From Spongiibacter marinus (lineage in GTDB: Bacteria; Pseudomonadota; Gammaproteobacteria; Pseudomonadales; Spongiibacteraceae), in the NCBI RefSeq assembly GCF_016906995.1, contig NZ_JAFBBD010000003.1, forward strand, positions 310,001-374,000: DNA of 64,000 bases. Direction: 5' to 3'. A model generated the notes under the pieces. That model was not told the DNA's origin. It worked only from the letters and a program-made list of their open reading frames with translations, and made no database searches. Position 1 is the stretch's first letter; each line of letters starts with the position of its first letter. This document shows, one piece after another, positions 36,987 to 45,452 of the stretch. Position numbers and translations under genes: made by a program.

Positions 36987-37889
36987 CTAGCCCACAATAA
37001 TCGAAACGGCAAATACCAGCGGCGTCAGCAGACTCAACGCCACATTCATTGCCAGTATTCGCGTTAAACTGGCTGGCGTTGGCAAACCATGCCGAAGTCC
37101 GTGCAGTACCGGTAGCGCAAGCAGTAGAGGAATCACGCTAAGCAGCGACGCAAACGGCAGGCCGAGGTGAGTGACGCCGGCCAGAACCGTTATCAGGCTA
37201 GCCGCAATGAATGCCCCATACGCGCCAATACTTGCCTTCACCCCATAGGCCGACGGAAATTGCCTGCGGCCGACAGACTCATCAGCGCTGATATCCGGCA
37301 GCTGATTTAGTAAAAGTAGATTGTTGCTTAGAAAAAACGGCAACAGCGAAAGGTAAAAAGCCGTGTAGGAATATTGCCCTGTTAAAACATAGTCCGTTCC
37401 CATCACCATAAGCGGACCAAACGCCAAGCCAGGTGCAAGCAAGCATAACCAAGGGTGGCGATTAATCCACTGGGTATAGCTGATAATTGTGGCAACTCCC
37501 ACAAGGCCAAGTGGCAGCAGCGCCAAGCCAGTTACCGCAACAAAATAACCACCGATCACTACTGTCAGTGCCAGGCAGAAACACGCGGCATACAACACGG
37601 CTGCTGCCGCTTCAGGCTGGACGACTAGCGAACCACTGCCGCCACTGAAGGGCGTTCGCTGAGTTTTTGCATCCAAACCACTTTTGAAATCAAAAAACTC
37701 GTTGAAGAGATTTACACTGATATGTGCAGCCAGTCCCGCGACTATTACCAGGCTAAAATCGAAGTAGTCGACGCGCGCCAACCGGAGGCTCGCGCTCGCG
37801 TAGCCCAGCAGTAGGCACACCGGCGTGAGCACCAGAAATGGCAAGCGCATTGATTGCCCTACCGCCTGAAATCGTTGATGCATCGTCAC
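36987..37889 (-). CDS. UbiA-family prenyltransferase (MenA-like)
   Basis: 300 residues with eight or nine membrane segments. The first Asp-rich motif is NEFFDFKSGLD and the second is LPDISADESVGRRQFP, which bind Mg2+-diphosphate of the prenyl donor. The pattern is closer to MenA than to UbiA or heme O synthase. No menaquinone genes are nearby, so the aromatic or other acceptor is unclear. Confidence 0.83.
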   Translation of the reverse strand: MTMHQRFQAVGQSMRLPFLVLTPVCLLLGYASASLRLARVDYFDFSLVIVAGLAAHISVNLFNEFFDFKSGLDAKTQRTPFSGGSGSLVVQPEAAAAVLYAACFCLALTVVIGGYFVAVTGLALLPLGLVGVATIISYTQWINRHPWLCLLAPGLAFGPLMVMGTDYVLTGQYSYTAFYLSLLPFFLSNNLLLLNQLPDISADESVGRRQFPSAYGVKASIGAYGAFIAASLITVLAGVTHLGLPFASLLSVIPLLLALPVLHGLRHGLPTPASLTRILAMNVALSLLTPLVFAVSIIVG

Positions 37890-38070
37890 TCCCTAACCTC
37901 GCTAATTCCAAAAGCTGCGCAACGAAAGCTCGTCACATCACCTCAGCAATGTGCGCTGCTGCACAGCCTTTAGCATAACTTGTATTAGGGGTTTGAAGCA
38001 GCAAACCATACACGTTAGCCCCCTCGCGCTCGCCACTACGACTACCGTTACACGCTCCACAGGAGATAAC

Positions 38071-38909
38071 ATGACACTCTCCCTACGATTATTCGCCGCT
38101 GTTTTTGTTTTGCTACTCAGTGGTTGTGCTACGCACACCCCTCTCAACCTAATGGGTTACCACCCACACTACGAAGCGAATGTGGCCCCCTGCCGCAAGC
38201 CAAAGCGCTAATTATTACCACTAGCCAAGCAACCCTTGGCTAGGGTGGCAAAGCCACCGGCGTATTTGGCTCAGAAATGACCGCGCCTTACTACCGCTTC
38301 ACTGAGCATGGCCTCTCTGTGGATATCGCGAGTATTGACGGTGGTGAGGTTCCCATCGACCCGATTTCCTTTAAGTGGTACATCATCTCTGAAGATGACC
38401 AACGATATCTTCAAGATGCCGAGTTCCAACAAAAAGCTAAGCACTCCATCGCGATCGCCGACGTCAATATTAGTGACTACGATATTGTCTTTTTAGCTGG
38501 GGGCTGGGGCGCTGCATATGACCTGGGTTACTCGGAGGTACTCGGTGAAAAAATCACTCAAGCTTACGCCGCCGCAACACCCATTGGCGCAGTGTGCCAC
38601 GGCCCCCTTGGCCTGCTAAAGGCACGGCGCCCTGATGGCAAGCTGCTGGTAGAAGGCTTGTCGCTCACCGCCGTTACCGACAAACAAATCGAAGAGCTCG
38701 GTATCACCGAAACGCCACAACACCCAGAGTCTGCATTACGAGCTGCGGGCGCGGCCTTTGAATCCAATACAAGATTCTACGACCTGCTGGCCAATCACGT
38801 TGTGGTCGACGGTATAGTGGTTACAGGGCAGAACCAAAATGCCGGTTCAGAGGTCGCATTTACCTTAATGGAATTGCTCCACAAACAGCGTCAAATGGAC
38901 TCGAAATAG
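38071..38909 (+). pseudogene. DJ-1/PfpI-family lipoprotein, frameshift plus internal stop
   Basis: ATG 38071 starts a lipoprotein signal (RLFAAVFVLLLSGCATH). The frame breaks at the C5 run 38186-38190, where restoring one C gives PLPQAKALIITTSQATLG. An amber codon TAG then stands at 38241-38243, where family members have Glu, followed by GGKATGVFGSEMTAPYYRF and the rest of a DJ-1/PfpI domain (AVCHGPLGLL with the reactive Cys elbow). With two lesions this is probably a true pseudogene, although translation from ATG 38277 could still make a truncated cytosolic domain. Confidence 0.82.
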
Positions 38910-38912
38910 CCT

Positions 38913-39329
38913 TTATTGATAGGTTACCCCGCGGTGTTTCAACCAGCCGTGGGGGTGCCTGCCTCTCGGGTCGTGATGCGTCCAGTGGATGACCCCGCCA
39001 CGCTGATTCCATTCATACTCGCCATAAAAAGCGACCATATCACCGACCTTAAGGTCGTTTATGCGCGGTGCAAGATCAATATTGTGTGCGACGAGCAGAG
39101 TCTGCCCGGAAGCTAGACGTAAAATGAACCGTTGATGACGACTGCCGTCGAGATCATCGCTTAACAACTTTTCTACCACGCCCTGCCCAGACAGTTGCAA
39201 ATTCGACTGGCGATTCTCATAGGCGTGAAGAAATCGCTCATCGCTACCCTGTGCAACGTCATTGGTGTTGTTAGAAAAGCCAAAGGCCAGTGCAACCGTC
39301 GCGAACACCAGCACCCATATCAAACGCAT
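38913..39329 (-). CDS. DUF3465 protein
   Basis: 138 residues, with an N-terminal hydrophobic signal or anchor (MRLIWVLVFATVALAFGFS). The rest is DUF3465: GQGVVEKLLSDDLDGSRHQRFILRL, LLVAHNIDLAPRI, YGEYEWNQRGGVIHWTHHDPRGRHPHGW. Several conserved His residues suggest metal binding in an OB-like fold, but no function is known. It is probably periplasmic. Confidence 0.88.
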   Translation of the reverse strand: MRLIWVLVFATVALAFGFSNNTNDVAQGSDERFLHAYENRQSNLQLSGQGVVEKLLSDDLDGSRHQRFILRLASGQTLLVAHNIDLAPRINDLKVGDMVAFYGEYEWNQRGGVIHWTHHDPRGRHPHGWLKHRGVTYQ

Positions 39330-39448
39330 GTGCTCTCCCCCTACGAATCCATCCTCTCGGGCTAGCCCTGGTGGCTAGAAGTCTGTCAAAACACGGCGTA
39401 CACAGCCTGGCTCGACATCGCAAACGCCACAATTACCACCGTACTCAC

Positions 39449-39694
39449 TTAGCGATGCCGATATTGACTTGGGCAGTACGCACGAGTCACCGCCGGTGAT
39501 CGCAAACTAGCATGCTTGGTTTTACGACCGGAGACACGCTTGCGCCAGAGACGAAACGAAGACTGCTTCAGGGAGCGCCGCATCAGCTGTATTACCGCCG
39601 CCTCTGATAAACCGTAGTCGTTTTCTATCGCCTCGAAGGGAGTCCGATCCTCCCAGGCCATTTCGATAATACGCGATAAATCTTGAGGGCTCAT
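39449..39694 (-). CDS. TIGR03643/DUF2805 family small protein
   Basis: 81 residues from ATG 39694; a longer reading to 39766 adds a non-family leader. MSPQDLSRIIEMAWEDRTPFEAIENDYGLSEAAVIQLMRR is an HTH-like segment, and SSFRLWRKRVSGRKTKHA is the family's basic C-terminal signature. It is common in marine bacteria, function unknown, possibly nucleic-acid binding. Confidence 0.87.
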   Translation of the reverse strand: MSPQDLSRIIEMAWEDRTPFEAIENDYGLSEAAVIQLMRRSLKQSSFRLWRKRVSGRKTKHASLRSPAVTRAYCPSQYRHR

Positions 39695-40070
39695 AGTAGC
39701 AAAGACGAACAGACAGGTTTTGCTTATAAGCTGTTTAGCAACAAATGGATTCGCAATTCGCGTCACAATTACTCGATAAAAGGTGACACCCGCCTGCCCG
39801 GAACAATGGACATATTTCGTGTGAATTACATAGATTTAAGGCCAAATCTCAGAATAAATCAGCAAAATCATCACAACGAACATAATACAAGACCAGTGCC
39901 CAGAAGGAATTATATTATTTCGTGGCTAGCACTACAGCCTAATGATTACGGCCCCACAAAGCGTTTTAGCAATGCGATACGAAACTGACCAATTATATCG
40001 TATGGGAAATCGCTATAACGCTTACCAATTATGATCATACACACAGCATTGTTGGAAGCCCGCCAGCGCG
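39695..40070. other. Gene-free A+T-rich stretch
   Basis: 376 bases with high A+T content and no convincing gene, hairpin terminator or repeat. It separates the TIGR03643 gene from the 3' end of the catabolic cluster. Confidence 0.5.
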
Positions 40071-41261
40071 CTAATATTCGAGGGGTAAATTTAACTTCTT
40101 GCGAGCGATGATATTTTTTTGAATCTCTGAAGTGCCAGCGCCAATCGTGTCCAGCGGCGTCGCACGGTAGGACCACTCCCACTTACCACCTGCGGCAGCA
40201 TCGACATCATCTTTGTGAAGCAGGCCCTGTTCGCCGAGAAAATCAATTGCCGCCTGTGACAAACGCTGGTGAAGCTCGGTGCTGTAAAGTTTGCACTCCG
40301 CCGCCTCGATAGAGGGGACGCCCCCTTGAGAAGCCGCATAAATAACCCGCCGCTGCAGCATCTTGGCGGTCTCTACATCGGTTGCCAGACGCGCCATTTG
40401 ACGACGTACACTGCTATCTGCCGATAGCGGCTCGCCATCACGGTGAGTGTCGTTCACCAGCTCAAGCAGCGCGTTAAACTTCTCCTCCAATGGGCTGAAG
40501 GTATAAAAGGTAAAGCGTTCATAATCGAGGGCTTCGCAGATATAGGTCCAACCCTTGTTCAGTTCACCGACCAGATAGTCCTCATGTACCCAGACATCAT
40601 CGATAAATACCTGATTGGTGACGTGCTCGCCAAGCGTCTCTATCGGTGTGATAGTAATGCCCGGGTGATCCATCGGCACCAAGAACAAACTGATACCTTT
40701 ATGTTTGGGCGCATTGGGGTCGGTTCTTGCGGCCAGCCAGTACCAGTCGGCAAAATGGGCAGAGGTGGTAAACATCTTCTGGCCGTTGAGCAACCACCCC
40801 TCACCGGATCGCTCTGCCTTGAGTTTCAGTGATGCCAGATCGGAACCAGCCCCCGGTTCGGTATAGCCGAGCGCAAACTCGATCTCGGCCTTGAGAATCG
40901 CGGGCAAAAACTCGGCTTTGAGTTTTTCTGAACCGTGGCGAATCAGGGTCTGGCCAACACAGCCCACCCCTTTGCCGATCAGCGGCGCACCGACCCTGGA
41001 CAGCTCTTCATTGAGCAAGTACTCATAAATACCCGGCAGTTCCTTGCCGCCGTAGGCTTTGGGCCATGACATGCCCATGTAGCCACGCTCTGCCATGGCT
41101 CGGTTAAAACGTTTGCGCGCCGGCGTATCGGAGAGAATCGAGTCGGACTCCCGGTTGGGGTTCATGACATCATCGGCATCAGCAGACAGCGCCTGCTCGG
41201 CGATAAAGGCCTTCACCTCGGCCACGAACTGCTGCTCTTGCTCGCCAAAATCGAAATTCAT
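40071..41261 (-). CDS. Acyl-CoA dehydrogenase of the catabolic cluster
   Basis: 396 residues. GYTEPGAGSDLASLKLKAERSG and DTIGAGTSEIQKNIIARKK are the FAD-binding and C-terminal signatures. The family resembles dehydrogenases used for branched or ring-containing acyl-CoAs, including FadE-type enzymes of steroid catabolism. It is the last gene of the cluster, downstream of the TetR gene on the same strand (61-base gap), so it may be transcribed with it. Confidence 0.9.
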   Translation of the reverse strand: MNFDFGEQEQQFVAEVKAFIAEQALSADADDVMNPNRESDSILSDTPARKRFNRAMAERGYMGMSWPKAYGGKELPGIYEYLLNEELSRVGAPLIGKGVGCVGQTLIRHGSEKLKAEFLPAILKAEIEFALGYTEPGAGSDLASLKLKAERSGEGWLLNGQKMFTTSAHFADWYWLAARTDPNAPKHKGISLFLVPMDHPGITITPIETLGEHVTNQVFIDDVWVHEDYLVGELNKGWTYICEALDYERFTFYTFSPLEEKFNALLELVNDTHRDGEPLSADSSVRRQMARLATDVETAKMLQRRVIYAASQGGVPSIEAAECKLYSTELHQRLSQAAIDFLGEQGLLHKDDVDAAAGGKWEWSYRATPLDTIGAGTSEIQKNIIARKKLNLPLEY

Positions 41262-41322
41262 AGTACTCCACCTTTACCCACGCGCTGTTCGTGCAGCACG
41301 TTAAACATTGTTGTTGCAGCCA

Positions 41323-42021
41323 TTACGCGCCCAGATAGCGAAGCACGGCCGTAGAGAGATGATCGATCAGGGTCTCCTCATCGATCTTGGGAGAGTTGTT
41401 ATCGATGTAAGCATCGACACAACCGATTACCAGATGCTCGGTGACAAAAATTGCCGTTTCCAGATCGTCAATTCCGAGGTGTTCACGGTGCTGCATGTAG
41501 TAGGAAAAAATTGTCGTGTGCAGGTATTTTTCCGTCGTCAGTTGACGGGACACACTGCGATAACGCGGCACCTCCCGCGGCAACCGCAGAAACACAAATG
41601 CGTTTTCCTTGCGGGTCTCCAGGATGACCTTGACCAGTCGCGGCGTGCTCTCTTCCAGCGGCAGGCCCATACAAGCGAGCAGCTCCTCACGGATTCGCTC
41701 AGCCGCTTCCACCACAGTTTTTTCAACCAGCGATGCAACAATCGCCTCTTTGCTGGGAAAGTACTGATAGAGCGAGCCAATACTGACGCCTGCGACTTCG
41801 GCAATGTAATTGGTCGACGCCCGCTCATAACCTTCGTTGGAAAGAATCTGTTGGGTAGCCTGGATAATACTGTCGACGGTGTGTACGGCACGCCCCTGCT
41901 TGGGTGCCTTTCTGGGTTCAAACTTTTGTGCTTCGGTAGTTCTCATCGATTCAACCTCTGCGTTTTGCTCGCCCTCGCCTTGCGCTGGGGCAGTTCCGGG
42001 TAAACGGTTGCGTTTTGTCAT
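41323..42021 (-). CDS. TetR/AcrR-family repressor of the catabolic cluster
   Basis: 232 residues. The HTH is in NYIAEVAGVSIGSLYQYFPSKEAIVASLVE, and the long N-terminal tail is polar. The C-terminal ligand domain (RLVKVILETRKENAFVFLRL and on) is of the type that binds acyl-CoAs or aromatic compounds in many catabolic TetR proteins. A dyad at 42130-42145, about 110 bases upstream of its start, recurs before two catabolic operons, so this protein is the likely regulator of all three. Confidence 0.87.
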   Translation of the reverse strand: MTKRNRLPGTAPAQGEGEQNAEVESMRTTEAQKFEPRKAPKQGRAVHTVDSIIQATQQILSNEGYERASTNYIAEVAGVSIGSLYQYFPSKEAIVASLVEKTVVEAAERIREELLACMGLPLEESTPRLVKVILETRKENAFVFLRLPREVPRYRSVSRQLTTEKYLHTTIFSYYMQHREHLGIDDLETAIFVTEHLVIGCVDAYIDNNSPKIDEETLIDHLSTAVLRYLGA

Positions 42022-42129
42022 TATTCGTCACAACCCCTGCAGTAACAGCAACTTACGGGCCCCAAACCTCGTCTATGAGCAACCAGATTTGGCAACTGGA
42101 CCCTCGATGCAGCGACCCATCGATTAAAT

Positions 42130-42145
42130 GTGATAAATAACTCAC
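42130..42145. promoter_or_regulatory. Putative TetR operator, site C
   Basis: GTGAT-AAATAA-CTCAC, within the longer inverted repeat AATGTGA (42127-42133) and TCACATT (42142-42148). It lies in the gap between the SDR stop and the TetR start. It shares GTGA-N7-CTCA and a following ATT with sites A and B. Confidence 0.6.
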
Positions 42146-42181
42146 ATTCTACTCGCATTCCCTGCCCCTGCCGGCTCGCCA

Positions 42182-42895
42182 CTAGTGTTCGATCAGTCCG
42201 AGGTCAACCCGCAGCGCAGTGCCATTAACCGCGGGGTTAGTCGCGCAAAAGTAGACACTCTCGGCCACCTCCTCGGGTCTGACCAGCCGCCCCATCGTCG
42301 AGGCGCCGGCCAACTGGCTGAGCATCTCACCGCCATAGCCCTGCAGCATTTCGGTGTCGGTAAAGCCCGGACAAATACAGGCCGTATGGATGCCGCTGCT
42401 CCCCAGGTCCTGACAGGTACTGCGCATCAGCCCGAGCAGAGCGTGCTTGCTGGCCACATAGGCGGCGACGTTGGCCGTCGCTTTCAAGCTCATCGTCGAG
42501 CCGATATAGATAATGGCTGACCCGGGCTGCATGGCCGGTATCAACAGGCGGTTGAGAATAGCCGGCGCCACTACATTGATCTCCATTACCGCCCGCAGCT
42601 GTTGCGGGTCTAGCTCAGCCACGCCACCGTGATACTGCAGGGCGGCGTTGTGAACCACCACGATTTGTTGGGACCCATCCACCGCTGAGTGTAACTGTTC
42701 GGCCACCGCGTCGCTCCAGCCAGGATCGAGCAGATCGACGTCAATTTGCATGATCGCTGGATTTGGCGCGGCTGAGCGGGAAAGGTTAAGCACCCGAAAA
42801 CCGGCTTCTAGAAAACGCTCGGCGGTCGCCAGACCGATACCTCGACTGGCGCCGGTGATCACCGCGCAAGGCATTTCTTTGTTGTTGTTATTCAT
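42182..42895 (-). CDS. SDR-family oxidoreductase
   Basis: 237 residues. TGASRGIG (NAD(P)-binding), HNAALQYHGG in the NAG position, and the catalytic Ser (IYIGSTMSLK) and YVASK are present. It probably oxidises or reduces a hydroxyl/keto group on a catabolic intermediate. Last gene of the long minus-strand operon, 39 bases after the VOC gene. Confidence 0.88.
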   Translation of the reverse strand: MNNNNKEMPCAVITGASRGIGLATAERFLEAGFRVLNLSRSAAPNPAIMQIDVDLLDPGWSDAVAEQLHSAVDGSQQIVVVHNAALQYHGGVAELDPQQLRAVMEINVVAPAILNRLLIPAMQPGSAIIYIGSTMSLKATANVAAYVASKHALLGLMRSTCQDLGSSGIHTACICPGFTDTEMLQGYGGEMLSQLAGASTMGRLVRPEEVAESVYFCATNPAVNGTALRVDLGLIEH

Positions 42896-42934
42896 AGGAG
42901 TCCTCTAGTAGCTCTAGTGATAATGGCCAGCGGC

Positions 42935-43345
42935 TCAGGGATTGTCCACCTGCATCAATTCGAGCGCATTGCCGTCTGGATCTTCCAGCATCGCAGCCCA
43001 GGCGCCGGGGCGAATTTCGCTGGGCTCGACCACCACCGCGGCGCCCGCACTGCGACAGTCCGCCACCACCGCGGCAAGGTTCTGAATACCCAGCGAGAGA
43101 TAGCGGATGCCTGTCGCCGCACTGAAACCGCCACCGGGATTACTGGCAGCGGCGGGCTTCTCCAGCACCAGCAGTTTGAGAATGCTGCCGCCACAGCGCA
43201 ACTTATTGACCACCCCTAAACCGGCAAAATTAACCTGCCCCACCGGCTCCAGGCCGAGTACACGGATATAGAAGTCGAGCATCGACTCGCCCCGGGCGGT
43301 GACAATACCGACATGCAGGGCCGGATCATTCAGTTCGATCGCCAT
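42935..43345 (-). CDS. VOC-superfamily protein (glyoxalase-like)
   Basis: 136 residues, one VOC module (HVGIVTARGESMLDFYIRVLGLEPV and WAAMLEDPDGNALELMQ, with paired metal-ligand positions). Size fits glyoxalase I or methylmalonyl-CoA epimerase-like proteins. In this operon it may epimerise or isomerise a CoA intermediate. It is 17 bases from the thiolase-like gene. Confidence 0.8.
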   Translation of the reverse strand: MAIELNDPALHVGIVTARGESMLDFYIRVLGLEPVGQVNFAGLGVVNKLRCGGSILKLLVLEKPAAASNPGGGFSAATGIRYLSLGIQNLAAVVADCRSAGAAVVVEPSEIRPGAWAAMLEDPDGNALELMQVDNP

Positions 43346-43362
43346 CGTTGTTTCTCCTTTTG

Positions 43363-44505
43363 CTAGCGGCGCAACACCACCGCCCCATTGGGTGTGCTGT
43401 CGCAGGTTGCCACCAGACAGCTGTCGGCAGCGGCGACCTGGTTAGCCGCCTCGCCGCGCAGCTGCCGAACCGCTTCCGTCAACAGATTCATGCCATGAAG
43501 ATACACTTCTGAGAGGCTGCCGCCGGAGGTATTAACGGGAAGCCTGCCCTGCTGTGACATGCCGCCGTCGGCGATAAAGTCGGCCGCTTCTCCCCGCCCG
43601 CAAAAGCCATAGGCCTCCAGGCAGTAGAGGATCATCGGCGAAAAGGCATCATAGATTTGCGCCAGCTTGATATCCGAGGGTTGAATATCCGATTGCCGCC
43701 ACAGGTTGGCCGCCGTCGTCCAGGAAGAACTCTGCAGCGGGTTGTGACCGTGATAGTCGGTCATCAATTGATGCTGTGGTGACATGCCCTGCGAAAAGGC
43801 ATGCAGGTACACCGGTTGCTGGTGGCGGTCTACATCCGTGCTTCGTACCAGCACCAGTGCGATGGCGCCATCGCTCTCCAGGCAGTTGTCGTAGAGACAC
43901 AGCGGATCAGAAATCATTCGCCCTGACAGGTAGTCGTCCAATGACAGGGTTTTGTCGGCCATGATCGCCTTCGGGTTGTTGTTGGCGTAGGCGCGCTGAC
44001 TCAGTGCAACCGTCGCCAGTTGTTCCCGCGTCACATTGAACTCATGCATATAGCGCCGCATCGTCACCGCCACTTCATCCACCGGGCGCAGCAAGCCGTG
44101 GGGACGCGACCACTTCCAGTGATCCGCAATCCGCGGCTGTACCCCGGCCCACTGGCGCTTGCTCGGGTCGCCCCGTTTGCGTGAGCGCCACACCACCCCG
44201 ACGTTGGCGACACCGCAGGCCACAGCCATCGCCACCTGCCCCAACACACCACAGGCCGCACCGCCACCGTGGGCCACCTGATTAAAAAAGTGTACGTCGC
44301 CAAAACCCAGGCTGCGGGCGATGTCGAATTCGGGTGTAGTTTCCTGATTGAAACAGCCCATCGCATCGACCTCGGAGGGATCGATGCCGGCATCGTCCAG
44401 CGCGGCCTTGATCGCCTGGCAGGCCAGCGCCCACTCGGTATCCTCCAGCCGTTTGGCAAACCGGGTTTCGCCGATACCGACGATAGCCGTTTGATCTTTA
44501 AGCAC
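43363..44505 (-). CDS. Thiolase-family protein (SCP2-thiolase/lipid-transfer type)
   Basis: 380 residues from GTG 44505, which sits behind GAGGAGG and overlaps the SDR stop. IVGIGETRFAKR starts the fold; VAHGGGAACGVLGQVAMAVACG contains a Cys near the nucleophile position. IYDAFSPMILYCLEAYGFCGRGEAADF and NTSGGSLSEVYLHGMNLLTEAVRQLRG are hallmarks of the lipid-transfer thiolase group. Some members (Ltp2 type) are retro-aldolases that need a DUF35 partner, and a DUF35 gene is in this operon. It may thus be an aldolase or a thiolase. Confidence 0.85.
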   Translation of the reverse strand: MLKDQTAIVGIGETRFAKRLEDTEWALACQAIKAALDDAGIDPSEVDAMGCFNQETTPEFDIARSLGFGDVHFFNQVAHGGGAACGVLGQVAMAVACGVANVGVVWRSRKRGDPSKRQWAGVQPRIADHWKWSRPHGLLRPVDEVAVTMRRYMHEFNVTREQLATVALSQRAYANNNPKAIMADKTLSLDDYLSGRMISDPLCLYDNCLESDGAIALVLVRSTDVDRHQQPVYLHAFSQGMSPQHQLMTDYHGHNPLQSSSWTTAANLWRQSDIQPSDIKLAQIYDAFSPMILYCLEAYGFCGRGEAADFIADGGMSQQGRLPVNTSGGSLSEVYLHGMNLLTEAVRQLRGEAANQVAAADSCLVATCDSTPNGAVVLRR

Positions 44506-45424
44506 CGCCAACCTCCTCGGCATGCGCTGCAACCGTCTGCGAGGGTGCCGCTACGCCGTCGTGAAACGGATAGGGCTTAGCCAGCATGCCCAGCGCGCCA
44601 AACTCAGCGCGCAACTGTGGCAACAGCAAGCGGTCGATCGCCTCGACATCCCAGCCCTCTGTACGAATCAGTGTTTTGCCATAGTGGGGCTGAACCTGAT
44701 GTGCGATACGCTCACCGCCGCAGCCAAAGATCTGGCCGCTGACCGCTGCGGCCCGATCGCTGGCGAGCCATGCGACTAGCGGCCCATTGAGTTCCGGGTC
44801 GATAAAAGGCAGCGCTACTTCGTTGCCCGCAGCGTCGCGATAGGTATCCGACATACGGGTTGTGCCAGTCGGGCCAATGGCGTTAACGCGAATGCCATAA
44901 CGCGCCAGCTCCAACGCCCAGGTATAGGTCATTGAGGCGAGCGCTCCCTTTGCGGCTGCATAATTGCTCTGCCCAAAACTGCCAAAATGAGCACCGGAAG
45001 TGGTATTGATAATGGCGCCGCCCTGCCCCTGGTGACGCATCGCGGTGGCCGCCGCCTGAGCACACCAGAAGCTGCCCTTGACGTGCACCAACCAAACGGC
45101 GTCGAACTCTTCGTCGGTCATTTTCAGGAAGCTGCGGTCGCGAAGATTGCCGGCGTTGTTCACCAGCACATCCAGCCTGCCAAACTGCTTAAAGCTGGCA
45201 TCAATCAGTTCTTTGGCCCCCTCCCGGCTAGCGATGTTAGCGGTACTGAGCGCCGCCCGACCGCCGGCGGCGACGATGTCCTTCACCACCCGCTTGGCCT
45301 GATCGCCGTCGATATCGTTGACGATTACCGCAGCACCGGCCTTCGCCAAGTGCAGGCAGTGGCCGCGACCGATACCACGGCCGGCTCCGGTTACCACGGC
45401 AACCTTGTGGTCGAGTATTTTCAC
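44498..45424 (-). CDS. SDR-family dehydrogenase with C-terminal extension
   Basis: 308 residues from GTG 45424 behind AAAGGAG; a longer reading overlaps the upstream gene. VVTGAGRGIGRGHCLHLAKAG, NNAGN, TTSGAHFGS and YAAAKGAL are the SDR cofactor and catalytic motifs. The extra C-terminal about 50 residues (HYGKTLIRTEGWDVEAIDRLL) are as in multifunctional 17-beta-HSD4-like enzymes that act on 3-hydroxyacyl-CoA. Stop overlaps the thiolase start. Confidence 0.88.
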   Translation of the reverse strand: MKILDHKVAVVTGAGRGIGRGHCLHLAKAGAAVIVNDIDGDQAKRVVKDIVAAGGRAALSTANIASREGAKELIDASFKQFGRLDVLVNNAGNLRDRSFLKMTDEEFDAVWLVHVKGSFWCAQAAATAMRHQGQGGAIINTTSGAHFGSFGQSNYAAAKGALASMTYTWALELARYGIRVNAIGPTGTTRMSDTYRDAAGNEVALPFIDPELNGPLVAWLASDRAAAVSGQIFGCGGERIAHQVQPHYGKTLIRTEGWDVEAIDRLLLPQLRAEFGALGMLAKPYPFHDGVAAPSQTVAAHAEEVGGA

Positions 45425-45452
45425 AGAGTGCTCCTTTGCTTCAACGGGATCA

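Noticed and set aside
42127-42148. CRP-type site (TGTGA...TCACA)
   Set aside because: Spacing between half-sites is eight bases, not six, and the same dyad recurs at two catabolic promoters with GTGAG/CTCAT arms, which fits a local regulator better.
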